From the NCBI RefSeq assembly GCF_012999535.1, contig NZ_JABBWV010000006.1, positions 341,739 to 405,738 on the forward strand: DNA of 64,000 nt. The letters are read 5' to 3'. Origin of the DNA: Microbispora sp. H11081. GTDB lineage: Bacteria; Actinomycetota; Actinomycetes; Streptosporangiales; Streptosporangiaceae. This document shows, in pieces, positions 17,368 through 25,037 of the stretch. How positions within the stretch are numbered: position 1 is the stretch's first letter; each line of letters opens with the position of its first letter. The position numbers were made by a program, and so were the translations under genes. Under the pieces are notes generated by a model. The model was not told where the DNA came from. It saw only the letters and a program-made list of their open reading frames with translations, and did no database searches.

Positions 17368-18119
17368 GACGCCCCGTCCGCGAGCAGCGCCATGGCCTGC
17401 CGTGCGACCTCGGCCTGCGCGGGGGACAGATCGGCGAGGAACGCCCGGGCGAACGGGTCGTCGTCGGCGGGCATCGCGGAGGCCAGCGAGGCGGCGAGCT
17501 CGGGAGGCAGGTGCGCGGCCAGGTCGGCGGCGAGTGCGCCGACACGGGGATCGGCGGGATCGGCGCCGTCCAGCTCCGCCAGCCTCCGGTGCAACTCCTC
17601 GGCGCGGGCGACCGCCTCCGGTGTGGTCATGGGCCGCATCAGCTCCAGCAAGCGATCCCGGTCCTCCGGCTCGGCCGCCGCGTCGAGGAGGGCGAGTAAC
17701 TCGGTCTCCGCAGCCGCGAACGGCGAGTCGCGCACGGGTTCGAGGCACCGCAGGAAGCCGGCCATCTCCGGCGAGACGGCGTCGTCCGGCGACGGCGACT
17801 CCTCGCTCAGCAGCGCGGCGAGCCGCTCGCGCCTGGCTCTGATCACCGCCTCCTGCCGGGCGAGGTCGGCGTCCAGCTCCAGCAGGATCTCCCGCAGTTC
17901 CCGGGCGCAGTCGCCGGCCAGCACGTCGCGCACCTCGTCCAGCGACAGGCCCAGCTCGGTCAGCCTGCGGGCCCGGGCGAGGCGGAGCGCGTCGCGCAGG
18001 CCGTACTCGCGGTAGCCGTTGACCCGCCTCGGCGGCTCGGGCAGCACGCCCTGGTGGTGGTAGTGCCGCACGGTACGGGTGGACACCCCGGCCAGCGCGG
18101 CGAGTTCTCCGATCCGCAT
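17364..18119 (-). CDS. MerR-family transcriptional regulator
   Basis: 251 residues. The N-terminal winged helix reads MRIGELAALAGVSTRTVRHYHHQGVLPEPPRRVNGYREY, the MerR signature, followed by the LGLSLDEVRDVL region and a coiled coil (about 80-115). The remaining 135 residues are a helical effector region rich in Asp/Glu/Ala without a cysteine cluster, so metal sensing is unlikely and a small hydrophobic ligand is more probable. Its promoter has the 19-bp -35/-10 spacer typical of MerR-controlled promoters, with a dyad in the spacer, so autoregulation is expected. It is translationally coupled to the downstream membrane protein. Confidence 0.9.
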   Translation of the reverse strand: MRIGELAALAGVSTRTVRHYHHQGVLPEPPRRVNGYREYGLRDALRLARARRLTELGLSLDEVRDVLAGDCARELREILLELDADLARQEAVIRARRERLAALLSEESPSPDDAVSPEMAGFLRCLEPVRDSPFAAAETELLALLDAAAEPEDRDRLLELMRPMTTPEAVARAEELHRRLAELDGADPADPRVGALAADLAAHLPPELAASLASAMPADDDPFARAFLADLSPAQAEVARQAMALLADGAS

Positions 18120-18125
18120 GCCCCA

Positions 18126-18156
18126 ATTGAAGACATTGACGTAGCGGCAAGGTCAA
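18126..18156 (-). promoter_or_regulatory. MerR-type promoter with 19-bp spacer and dyad
   Basis: On the minus strand: TTGACC, 19 bp, TTCAAT, 6 nt, ATG. The spacer region holds the dyad GACCTTGCC-N5-GTCAATGTC at 18132-18154 (7 of 9 arm bases match). Over-long spacers with a central dyad are the hallmark of MerR-activated promoters. Confidence 0.65.
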
Positions 18157-18160
18157 CAGC

Positions 18161-18901
18161 TCACCCGGGCAGCCATCGGGCGATGAGCAGATAGCCGCCG
18201 TAGACGAGCGAGGCGACGGAGACGAGCAGGAAAAGCAGCACCCAGAAGGTGCCCGGCACCCGGGTCAGCCGGGCGAGCTGGTCGGCGTCGGAGTCGGGGG
18301 CGCGGCCATGCCGCCGCTTGCTCCGCAGTTCGAGGATCGGCCGTACGCCGCCGAGCAGCAGGAACCACGCGGCGGCGTACGCGCAGGCCGACTGGACGTT
18401 CGGCGGCGCGAACCACGACAGCGCGAAGACCGCGCCGCCCACGGCGAGCAGCGAGAGCGCGCCGAAGAAGTTCCTGATCATGAGCAGCATGCACACGAGC
18501 AGCGCGAGCACGGCCCACAGCAGCATCGTGATCCGCCCGTCGGCGACCAGCCAGGCCGCCCCGAGCCCGATCAGGGAGGGCGCGACGTACCCCGCCGCGG
18601 CCGTGGCGATCATGCCGGGCCCGGTGGGCCTGCCTCTGGTGAGCGTCACGCCCGAAGTGTCCGAGTGAAGGCGGATGCCCCGCAGCTTGCGCCGGGTCAG
18701 CACCGCGACCAGCGCGTGCCCGCCCTCGTGCGCGATCGTGATCAGCCCGCGTGAGATGTGCCACGACTGGGGGTAGGCGACGACGCCGAGGGCGGCGAAT
18801 CCGGACAGGACGGCCAGCCAGAGGGGAGGCGCGATCTGTACGGCGGTCAGGTGGTTCCACAGGGCCTTCAGGGGGGTCACCCCCGGAATCGTACGGCGCA
18901 C
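18161..18901 (-). CDS. M50-like membrane metalloprotease
   Basis: 246 residues with about six hydrophobic segments. TIAHEGGHALVAVL near residue 57 is the HExGH zinc motif of M50 and M50B proteases, and GMIATAAAGYVAPSLIGLG contains the usual Gly-rich membrane segment. This family resembles actinomycete M50B-like proteins (peptidase_M50B), which may cleave membrane proteins or be inactive relatives. A second zinc-ligand aspartate of the NPDG type is not obvious. Two GTG starts are possible (18901 and 18880), neither with a strong SD. It lies divergent from corA and tandem to the MerR gene (41-nt gap). Confidence 0.75.
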   Translation of the reverse strand: MRRTIPGVTPLKALWNHLTAVQIAPPLWLAVLSGFAALGVVAYPQSWHISRGLITIAHEGGHALVAVLTRRKLRGIRLHSDTSGVTLTRGRPTGPGMIATAAAGYVAPSLIGLGAAWLVADGRITMLLWAVLALLVCMLLMIRNFFGALSLLAVGGAVFALSWFAPPNVQSACAYAAAWFLLLGGVRPILELRSKRRHGRAPDSDADQLARLTRVPGTFWVLLFLLVSVASLVYGGYLLIARWLPG

Positions 18902-18957
18902 GCCCCCTGGCCGCGGACGCGCCGGGCGGCTGAGGCCGGCGACCTTACGAGGACGGT

Positions 18958-18963
18958 TACCTT
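18958..18963 (+). promoter_or_regulatory. -10 box of leaderless corA promoter
   Basis: TACCTT fits TANNNT and ends 6 nt before the GTG at 18970, which has no SD. Confidence 0.45.
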
Positions 18964-18969
18964 CTAGAT

Positions 18970-20106
18970 GTGGCTGAGCGGCGTATGCGTGGACTGCGTG
19001 GATTGAGTGGGCTGATGAGGGCGAAACCGGAGCAGGCTCCCGAGCACTCGATGGATCCGCGTGCGGACGAGGAGGAGCCGTTCCGGCAGAGTGTGATCGA
19101 CAACGCCGTGTACGTGGACGGCGAGCGCGTGGACTCGCCGCTCTCGCTGGGCGGCGCCATCGCCGCGCTGCGCTCGCGGCCGGGCGCGATGGCGTGGATC
19201 GGCCTGTACCGGCCGGAGGAGGCCGAGCTCATCAAGGCGGCCGAGGAGTTCGGCCTGCACGAGCTCGCCATCGAGGACGCCATCGTCGCCCACCAGCGGC
19301 CCAAGGCCGACCGGTACGGCGACACGCTGTTCGTGGTGCTGCGGGCCGCCCAGTATCTCGACCAGCCGGAGAAGGTGGCGTTCGGCGAGCTGCACGTGTT
19401 CGTCGGCCCCGACTTCGTGCTGACCGTACGGCACAGCGAGGCGCCCGACCTGTCCAAGGTGCGCCGGCGCATGGAGTCGGACCCCGACCTGCTCCGCCAG
19501 GGGCCGCAGGCCGTGCTGTACGCGATCCTCGACGCGGTCGTGGACGGCTACGCGCCGGTGGTCGCCGGGCTGCAGAACGACATCGACGAGATCGAGGTGC
19601 AGGTCTTCGGCGGGGACCCGGCCGCGCCCCGGCGCATCTACGCGCTGTCCCGCGAGGTCATCGAGTTCCAGCGGGCCACCAGCCCGCTCGTCCCGATGCT
19701 CGACGGCTTCATCGCGGGCTCGCCGAAGTACGGCGTGAACGAGGAGCTGCAGCGCTATCTGCGCGACGTGTCCGACCACGCCATCACGGTCACCGAGCGC
19801 GTGGCGGGCTTCCGGCAGATGCTGCAGGACATCCTCGTCGTCAACTCGACACTCGTCAGCCAGCAGCAGAACGAGGAGATGACCAAGCTCACGGCCGCGA
19901 GCATCGCCCAGGGCGACGAGGTCAAGAAGATCTCCGCCTGGGCGGCCATCCTCTTCGCCCCGACGCTGGTCGGCACGATCTACGGCATGAACTTCGACCA
20001 CATGCCCGAGCTGCACTGGGTGCTCGGCTACCCCATAGCGATCATGCTCATGGGCGTCGTCTGTCTCACGCTCTATCTGGTCTTCAAACGCCGCGACTGG
20101 CTCTGA
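18970..20106 (+). CDS. corA: Magnesium/cobalt transport protein CorA
   Basis: 378 residues. A large soluble N-terminal domain precedes two C-terminal membrane helices. The signature YGMNFDHMPEL lies at the end of the first helix, and the protein ends with the basic FKRRDWL tail. CorA is a pentameric Mg2+ channel; the GMN motif forms the selectivity filter. The start GTG lies 6 nt behind a -10-like box; in-frame ATGs at 18985 and 19015 are alternatives, and the first 35 residues are poorly conserved in the family. The gene ends in a strong hairpin (20143-20177). Confidence 0.93.
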   Translation: MAERRMRGLRGLSGLMRAKPEQAPEHSMDPRADEEEPFRQSVIDNAVYVDGERVDSPLSLGGAIAALRSRPGAMAWIGLYRPEEAELIKAAEEFGLHELAIEDAIVAHQRPKADRYGDTLFVVLRAAQYLDQPEKVAFGELHVFVGPDFVLTVRHSEAPDLSKVRRRMESDPDLLRQGPQAVLYAILDAVVDGYAPVVAGLQNDIDEIEVQVFGGDPAAPRRIYALSREVIEFQRATSPLVPMLDGFIAGSPKYGVNEELQRYLRDVSDHAITVTERVAGFRQMLQDILVVNSTLVSQQQNEEMTKLTAASIAQGDEVKKISAWAAILFAPTLVGTIYGMNFDHMPELHWVLGYPIAIMLMGVVCLTLYLVFKRRDWL

Positions 20107-20142
20107 CGCCCGCGCGGCCGCCGCCCTCGGGCCGGGGTATGG

Positions 20143-20177
20143 GCCGGCCCGGGACGTGGGGCGCGTCCCGGGCCGGC
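20143..20177 (+). terminator. Intrinsic terminator after corA
   Basis: GCCGGCCCGGGACG, 7-nt loop, CGTCCCGGGCCGGC: a perfect 14-bp stem 37 nt after the corA stop. There is no U-tract. The rest of the 236-nt gap to the convergent Ig-like gene shows nothing else. Confidence 0.75.
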
Positions 20178-20342
20178 TCAGTGATCCTCATGGGTGGTGT
20201 CCGACAGATCATGGCCCTGCCGGGCGTGGACCCCGCCTCGCCGCGTCGTCGTCGCCCATGGCCGCGCCATGGCCGCTCCTCCGCCTCGCGAGGCGTGCAT
20301 CAGGATCCACGCTCGCGACCGGCAGCATCCGTCGGACTCTCC

Positions 20343-21653
20343 CTAGCGCTTCACGCGCACCCAGTCGGTCCCGCTGGAGGACGGACGGGCCTCACCGTTG
20401 CCGGCGAAGACGACCTTCCAGTAGCCGGACGCCGACGCCGTGGTCTTGCCCCAGAGCTTGCCGGAGCCGTTCGTCCACAGCGTCTTGACGTAGTGCCAGG
20501 AGCCGCCCGGCTTCTTGAACCAGACGGTCACCTTCTGGTGGCCGTACCCCTCCCAGCCGTGGTCCCAGACCTGCAGCTGGCCGGTGAAGGTGAGGTACTT
20601 GCGGTACTTCACCGGCTCGGGGGAGGCGTTGAACTGGACCACGCGGGTGCCCGCCCGGGGCACGCTGACCGTCACGTAGTCGGTCGCGCTCGCGGTGTAC
20701 GCCGCGCCGCCTGTTCCCTCGAACTGCGCCCGCCAGGTGCCGGAGACCTCGGCCGTGACGTCCACGGCGAACCGGCCGTGGGAGTCGGTCCTGTCGGTGG
20801 TGACGTACTGCCAGCTGTAGCCGCCGGCCGGCTTGAAGAGGATCTTCACGCCGCGTCCGGGGTAGCCGCTCCAGCCGGCGAAGCCGGAGATCTCCAGCCG
20901 GCCGCGCAGGCGCAGGGTGTCACCGACGTCGACGGGCTCGGGGGAGGCGTCGAACCCGGTGATGCGGGTGCGGCTGACCGCGGCCTTGACGTCGACCCGG
21001 TCGCTGTCGCTGGTCGCGGGCTCGGCGTCGGTCGCGCCGGCGAACTCGGCCCGCCACCAGCCGGTCCTGTCGGCCTTCTGGTAGACGGAGAACCGGCCGC
21101 GCCGGTCGGTCGTGACCGAGCCGACCCGGCTGTAGGAGCCGCCGACCGGCTTGAAGGCGATGTCCACCCGCTGGCCGTCGTAGGCCTGCGGGCCGTCGCC
21201 GTCACGGAAGGTCAGCGCGCCGGTCAGCTTGATCCGGTCGCCGCGGTCGACGACGTCGGGCGCGGCGTCGAAGTCGAGGTCGGTGGTCCAGTGGACCTGG
21301 AACTCCTTGCTCGCGGTGCCGCCGCCGGCCCGCACCTGCAGCTTCCAGACGCCCGGCTCGTCGTCGAAGGTGAAGCCGTACTTCGCCGAGTAGACGCCGT
21401 AGCCCGCGGGGGTGGGGCGGAGCAGGACGACGCGGCCGTCACGGTCGACGAGCCTCGCCGCGCCCCTGTCGGACGCCTTGTAGGTGAAGGTCGCCGTCGT
21501 GCCGGAACCGGCGGAGACGACCACGGGACTGGGGGAGACGGTCAGGGCGCTCGGACCCGCTGCCGTCGCCGCGCCCGCTGCGGCCGGGAGCGCGACGAGG
21601 ACCGCGCCTCCCATGACCACTGCCGCGATCGCGGCTTGAATGCGTTTCAACAT
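20343..21653 (-). CDS. Secreted protein with three tandem Ig-like repeats
   Basis: 436 residues from the ATG at 21653, which begins a normal Sec signal peptide (MLKRIQAAIAAVVMGGAVLVALPAAAGA). The frame runs 37 codons further upstream, but those residues are not signal-like. After a first beta-rich domain come three related units of about 100 residues, opening DFDAAPDVVDRGDRIKLTG, GFDASPEPVDVGDTLRLRG and QFNASPEPVKYRKYLTFTG; each contains a K/R-P-x-G-x-Y/S-x-Y/V-V segment and ends in a W-R/K-A/V-x-F strand. This is the pattern of bacterial Ig-like or Big_3-type repeats on exported proteins. No enzyme domain or sortase motif is seen, so a secreted structural or binding role is inferred. Confidence 0.75.
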   Translation of the reverse strand: MLKRIQAAIAAVVMGGAVLVALPAAAGAATAAGPSALTVSPSPVVVSAGSGTTATFTYKASDRGAARLVDRDGRVVLLRPTPAGYGVYSAKYGFTFDDEPGVWKLQVRAGGGTASKEFQVHWTTDLDFDAAPDVVDRGDRIKLTGALTFRDGDGPQAYDGQRVDIAFKPVGGSYSRVGSVTTDRRGRFSVYQKADRTGWWRAEFAGATDAEPATSDSDRVDVKAAVSRTRITGFDASPEPVDVGDTLRLRGRLEISGFAGWSGYPGRGVKILFKPAGGYSWQYVTTDRTDSHGRFAVDVTAEVSGTWRAQFEGTGGAAYTASATDYVTVSVPRAGTRVVQFNASPEPVKYRKYLTFTGQLQVWDHGWEGYGHQKVTVWFKKPGGSWHYVKTLWTNGSGKLWGKTTASASGYWKVVFAGNGEARPSSSGTDWVRVKR

Positions 21654-21843
21654 TCCGGTGAACCATCCTTCCGGTGGTTGAACGCGGCCTGAGGGTGCCA
21701 CGTCATTCATAACGAGTAGACGGGTGAATGGCCCCGAGGGTTTAACGCACTGACCTATCGTCATCGATTTGTGTCAAACGAAGTGATCCATAACGGTCAT
21801 GCGCGGAGTTGTCGCTGTGCGGGACGGAGCGTGCATCGTGCGA

Positions 21844-21849
21844 CATAAT
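21844..21849 (+). promoter_or_regulatory. -10 box of leaderless promoter for the E1 gene
   Basis: CATAAT is close to TATAAT and ends 7 nt before the GTG at 21857. No SD is present there. Confidence 0.45.
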
Positions 21850-21856
21850 CGGCCGT

Positions 21857-24073
21857 GTGGTGCGGGACGCTGTGGAGACGCATTTCATCGAGGCCGTCGG
21901 GGCGCTGACCCCCGGACCAGCCCGGGATCCTGACCTGCCGGTGCGGCCCGGGACGGGCCTGACGGGCAGGCGGTGCCGTGAGCTGTTCGCCGTCCAGCTC
22001 GGCAGCCGGCTCCTCGACGTCGCGGCCCGGCACATGCGCGAGCGCGACGAGGGCTTCTACACGATCGGCTCGTCGGGGCACGAGGGGAACGCCGCCGTCG
22101 CCGCCGCGCTCCGCGTGGACGACCCCGCGCTGCTGCACTACCGGTCCGGCGCCTTCTACCTGACCCGATCCGCCCAGGCGGGCCGGCTGGCGGAGGAAGG
22201 GCTGCGCGACGTCCTGCTCGGCGTCGCGGCGTCGGCGGAGGATCCGATCGCGGGTGGCAGGCACAAGGTGTTCGGCCACCCAGGGCTCGCCGTCATCCCG
22301 CAGACCTCCACCATCGCCAGTCACCTCCCGCGCGCCGTCGGCGTGGGCTTCGCCATCGAGCGGGCGGGCATGCTCGGCCTGCCCTCTCCCTGGCCGCGGG
22401 ACGCCATCGCCGTGTGCAGCTTCGGCGACGCGTCGATGAACCACGCCTCCGCGCTGTCCGGGCTGAACACCGCCGCGTACGGCCGTCATCGCGGGCTGCG
22501 GATCCCGGTGCTGTTCGTCTGCGAGGACAACGGCCTCGGCATCAGCGTGAAGACGCCGCCGGAGTGGATCGAGCGGGCCAAGCACCCCCTGCTGGAGTAT
22601 TTCCACGCCGACGGCGGCGACCTGGCCGACGCGTACGACGCGGCGCTGCGCGCGGTCGAGCACGTGCGCGTCAACCGTGCCCCGGCGTTCCTGCACCTGC
22701 GGACCGTACGCCTGATGGGGCATGCCGGCTCGGACGTGGAGATCGGCTACCGCACCCGCCGCGAGATCACCGCCGACCTGGGTCGCGACCCGCTCGTCCG
22801 TACGGCGCGACTGCTGGTGGAGGCGGGACTGGCTCAGCCCGACGACCTGCTGGCGCGCTACGAGGCCGAGCGCGACCACGTGCTGAAGCTCGCGTCGGAG
22901 TGTGCGCGGCGGCCCAGGCTCACCACGGCGGAGGAGGTGACGGCACCGCTCGCGCCGCGCCGTCCCGGCGTGGTGGCCGCCGAGGCCGTCCGGGCGGCGC
23001 CCGCCGAGGCGCGTGAGCGCGCCTTCGCCACCCTGCCGGAGCGGGAGGGCGGGCTGACCGTGGCCCAGGCGGTCAACCGTACGCTGGCCGACGCGCTGGC
23101 GCTGGACCCCGGGGTGCTCGTGTTCGGCGAGGACGTGGCCCGCAAGGGCGGCGTGTACGGCGTGACGCGCGGGCTGTCGCGGAGGTTCGGGGCGGAGCGG
23201 GTCTTCGACACGCTCCTCGACGAGCAGGCGATCCTCGGGCTGGCGCTCGGGAGCGGGGTGGCGGGTCTGCTGCCGGTGCCGGAGATCCAATATCTCGCCT
23301 ACGTGCACAACGCCCTTGATCAAATTCGCGGCGAGGCGTCGACCATGCAGTTCTTTTCGCAGGGCGCGTATCGCAATCCCATGGTCGTACGAGTCGCCTC
23401 GTATGCCTATCAAAAGGGATTTGGCGGGCATTTTCATAATGACAACTCGGTAGCCGCTTTGCGGGATATTCCCGGGGTGATCGTCGCGTCTCCCGCCCGG
23501 CCCGACGACGCCGCCGCGATGCTGCGCACCTGCCTGGCCGCCGCCCGCGCGGACGGCAGTGTCTGCGTGTTCCTCGAACCGATCGCGCTTTACCACACCC
23601 GTGATCTGTTCGAGGAGGGCGACGGCGGCTGGCTCGCGCCGTACGCGCCGCCGGCGCGCTGGACGGAGACCCACGTCCCGGTGGGGCGCGCCCGCTCCTA
23701 CGGCGACGGGCGCGACCTGACCATCGTGACGTACGGCAACGGGCTGCGCATGAGCCTGCGGGCGGCGGTGAAGCTCACGGCGGAGGACATGAGCTGCAGG
23801 GTCCTCGACCTGCGGTGGCTGTCGCCGCTGCCGGTGGACGACCTGGTGCGGGCGGCGGAGCTGACCGGCCGGGTGCTCATCGCCGACGAGACCCGGCGCA
23901 GCGGCGGGGTCTCGGAGAGCGTGATAGCGGCGCTCGTCGACAACGGCTTCCGCGGCCCGATCCGCCGTGTGACCTCACAGGACAGCTTCGTGCCGCTGGG
24001 CCCGGCCGCCGACACCGTCCTGCTGTCCGAGTCCGACATCGAACGCGCCGCCCGCAAACTCCTCACGGCGTGA
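21857..24073 (+). CDS. Fused E1 alpha-beta 2-oxoacid dehydrogenase (TPP-dependent)
   Basis: 738 residues. The N-terminal half is E1-alpha: FYTIGSSGHEGNAAVAAAL, HYRSGAFYL and the TPP/Mg motif FGDASMNHASALSGLNTAA near residue 190. The C-terminal half is E1-beta: ALDPGVLVFGEDVARKGGVYGVTRGL, FDTLLDEQAILGLALG, GHFHNDNSVAAL, then a transketolase-C domain (ADETRRSGGVSESV). Such fused E1 proteins decarboxylate 2-oxoacids, probably branched-chain ones, and pass the acyl group to a lipoyl E2; no E2 or E3 gene is in the window. Codons 23281-23480 are strikingly A/T-ending compared with the rest. The stop codon lies inside the left arm of a 31-bp inverted repeat. The start GTG follows a -10-like box at leaderless spacing; GTG 21860 is equally possible. 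Confidence 0.85.
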   Translation: MVRDAVETHFIEAVGALTPGPARDPDLPVRPGTGLTGRRCRELFAVQLGSRLLDVAARHMRERDEGFYTIGSSGHEGNAAVAAALRVDDPALLHYRSGAFYLTRSAQAGRLAEEGLRDVLLGVAASAEDPIAGGRHKVFGHPGLAVIPQTSTIASHLPRAVGVGFAIERAGMLGLPSPWPRDAIAVCSFGDASMNHASALSGLNTAAYGRHRGLRIPVLFVCEDNGLGISVKTPPEWIERAKHPLLEYFHADGGDLADAYDAALRAVEHVRVNRAPAFLHLRTVRLMGHAGSDVEIGYRTRREITADLGRDPLVRTARLLVEAGLAQPDDLLARYEAERDHVLKLASECARRPRLTTAEEVTAPLAPRRPGVVAAEAVRAAPAEARERAFATLPEREGGLTVAQAVNRTLADALALDPGVLVFGEDVARKGGVYGVTRGLSRRFGAERVFDTLLDEQAILGLALGSGVAGLLPVPEIQYLAYVHNALDQIRGEASTMQFFSQGAYRNPMVVRVASYAYQKGFGGHFHNDNSVAALRDIPGVIVASPARPDDAAAMLRTCLAAARADGSVCVFLEPIALYHTRDLFEEGDGGWLAPYAPPARWTETHVPVGRARSYGDGRDLTIVTYGNGLRMSLRAAVKLTAEDMSCRVLDLRWLSPLPVDDLVRAAELTGRVLIADETRRSGGVSESVIAALVDNGFRGPIRRVTSQDSFVPLGPAADTVLLSESDIERAARKLLTA

Positions 24074-24360
24074 TCTTGTAGTTTGTCGCACGTACGGCGC
24101 CTGACCTGCTCGTCTTCGCTTCGTGATCTTGCATGAAATCCGGCCCTGTGGCTGGTGACCAGGGTTTTCTCGTTCCGTGATCTTGCACTTGCAAGATCAC
24201 GGAAGGCGTACGCGCTGGCAGGCAGGGGTTTGGTGTCGAGAACTGCAAGATCACGGACGGGATCTCGGCAGTTCGGGGGCCGTACGTGCGACAAACTACA
24301 AGATCACGCGCGGTTGGGGTGCGGGTCGCGCCACCTCTCTGCGACAAATTACAAGATCAC
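24068..24360. repeat. Palindromic array of seven TGATCTTG elements, 53-54 bp period
   Basis: TGATCTTG occurs forward at 24071, 24124 and 24178, and inverted (CAAGATCA) at 24192, 24246, 24299 and 24352. Successive spacings are 53 and 54 among the forward copies, and 54, 53 and 53 among the inverted ones. The middle pair forms a 32-bp palindrome at 24173-24204 (arms TTCCGTGATCTTGCA, 2-nt centre). The outer pair belongs to a perfect 31-bp inverted repeat (24068-24098 and 24279-24309). The outermost copies extend to a shared TTTGTCGC; inner copies have different flanks. It fills the gap between the convergent E1 and TetR genes. No cas gene is near. Function unknown; a phased protein-binding array or a structured bidirectional terminator are the main options. 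Confidence 0.9.
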
Positions 24361-24396
24361 CCCCTCCTCCCTCCTCCCACCCCCCTCCTCCTTTTT

Positions 24397-24972
24397 TCAA
24401 CCTAAGGGGGAGAGGGCGGCGCGGGCCATGGTGTGGAGGAGGGCGGCCATGGCGTCGGGGGCCAGCTCCCCCGCGCTGCGCGGAGTGGAGTTGAGCAGGC
24501 CGAACACCGCGTGCGTCGCGGCGCGCAGCCGCGCGGGCGGGCAGGCGGGGTGCAGCTCCGACAGCACGGTCACCCACTCCTCGGTGTACAGCCGCTGCAG
24601 CCGCCGGATGGCCCGCCGGGCCTGCTCGGGCACGTTGTCCAGCTCGCGCTCGTGCACCCGGATCAGCGCGGGGTGATTCATCGCGAACTCGATGTGCCCG
24701 GACAGCAGCGCCTCAAGCGCGGCCTCCGCGGTGTCCGGGTCGGCGGTGGTGGCCAGCCGCGCCCCCTGCTCGCGCAGCCGCTCGCTGATGTCCAGCAGCA
24801 TCTCGGCGAGCAGGGCCTCCTTGCCGCTGAAATGCCGGTACAGCGCCGGTCCTGACACGCCCACGGCCGCGCCGATGTCCTCGATGGACACGCCGTGGAA
24901 GCCGCGCGCGGCGAAGAGCTCCGCGGCGGCGTCTAGGATCTCGGCCCGCCGATTGCGGGTAGGGGTCGTCAC
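24397..24972 (-). CDS. TetR/AcrR-family regulator of the liu-type operon
   Basis: 191 residues from GTG 24972, which has GGGAGGA just upstream; a GTG 18 nt earlier is possible. The N-terminal helix-turn-helix reads [47 protein letters not shown], typical TetR. The C-terminal domain is helical and unassigned, as usual for ligand-binding halves. It is divergent from the acyl-CoA carboxylase operon with a gap of only about 65 nt that holds a dyad over the operon's -10 box. By analogy to other TetR regulators beside leucine/isovalerate genes, an acyl-CoA is the likely inducer; this is inference. Confidence 0.88.
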   Translation of the reverse strand: MTTPTRNRRAEILDAAAELFAARGFHGVSIEDIGAAVGVSGPALYRHFSGKEALLAEMLLDISERLREQGARLATTADPDTAEAALEALLSGHIEFAMNHPALIRVHERELDNVPEQARRAIRRLQRLYTEEWVTVLSELHPACPPARLRAATHAVFGLLNSTPRSAGELAPDAMAALLHTMARAALSPLG

Positions 24973-25000
24973 GGTCCTCCCGGTCTTCACGGCACCATGG

Positions 25001-25030
25001 TAGACGGAGTCTGTTAGCGATGATTAACAT
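25001..25030 (+). promoter_or_regulatory. liu-type operon promoter with TetR operator-like dyad
   Basis: TAGACG (25001), 18 bp, TAACAT (25025-25030), then 7 nt to the ATG at 25038 form a leaderless promoter. GTTAGCGATGATTAAC at 25013-25028 overlaps the -10 and shares 12 of 16 bases with the site inside the biotin carboxylase gene (28206-28221). It is probably the operator of the divergent TetR protein. Confidence 0.55.
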
Positions 25031-25037
25031 TCCGAGC

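Noticed and set aside
24063..24347. Small proteins encoded across the TGATCTTG array
   Set aside because: The frames only translate the repeats (ILQ, QDH, KIT strings) and change with each element; no SD.
24068..24360. CRISPR array
   Set aside because: The repeated core is only about 12 bp, occurs in both orientations with mirror symmetry, and there is no cas gene or leader.
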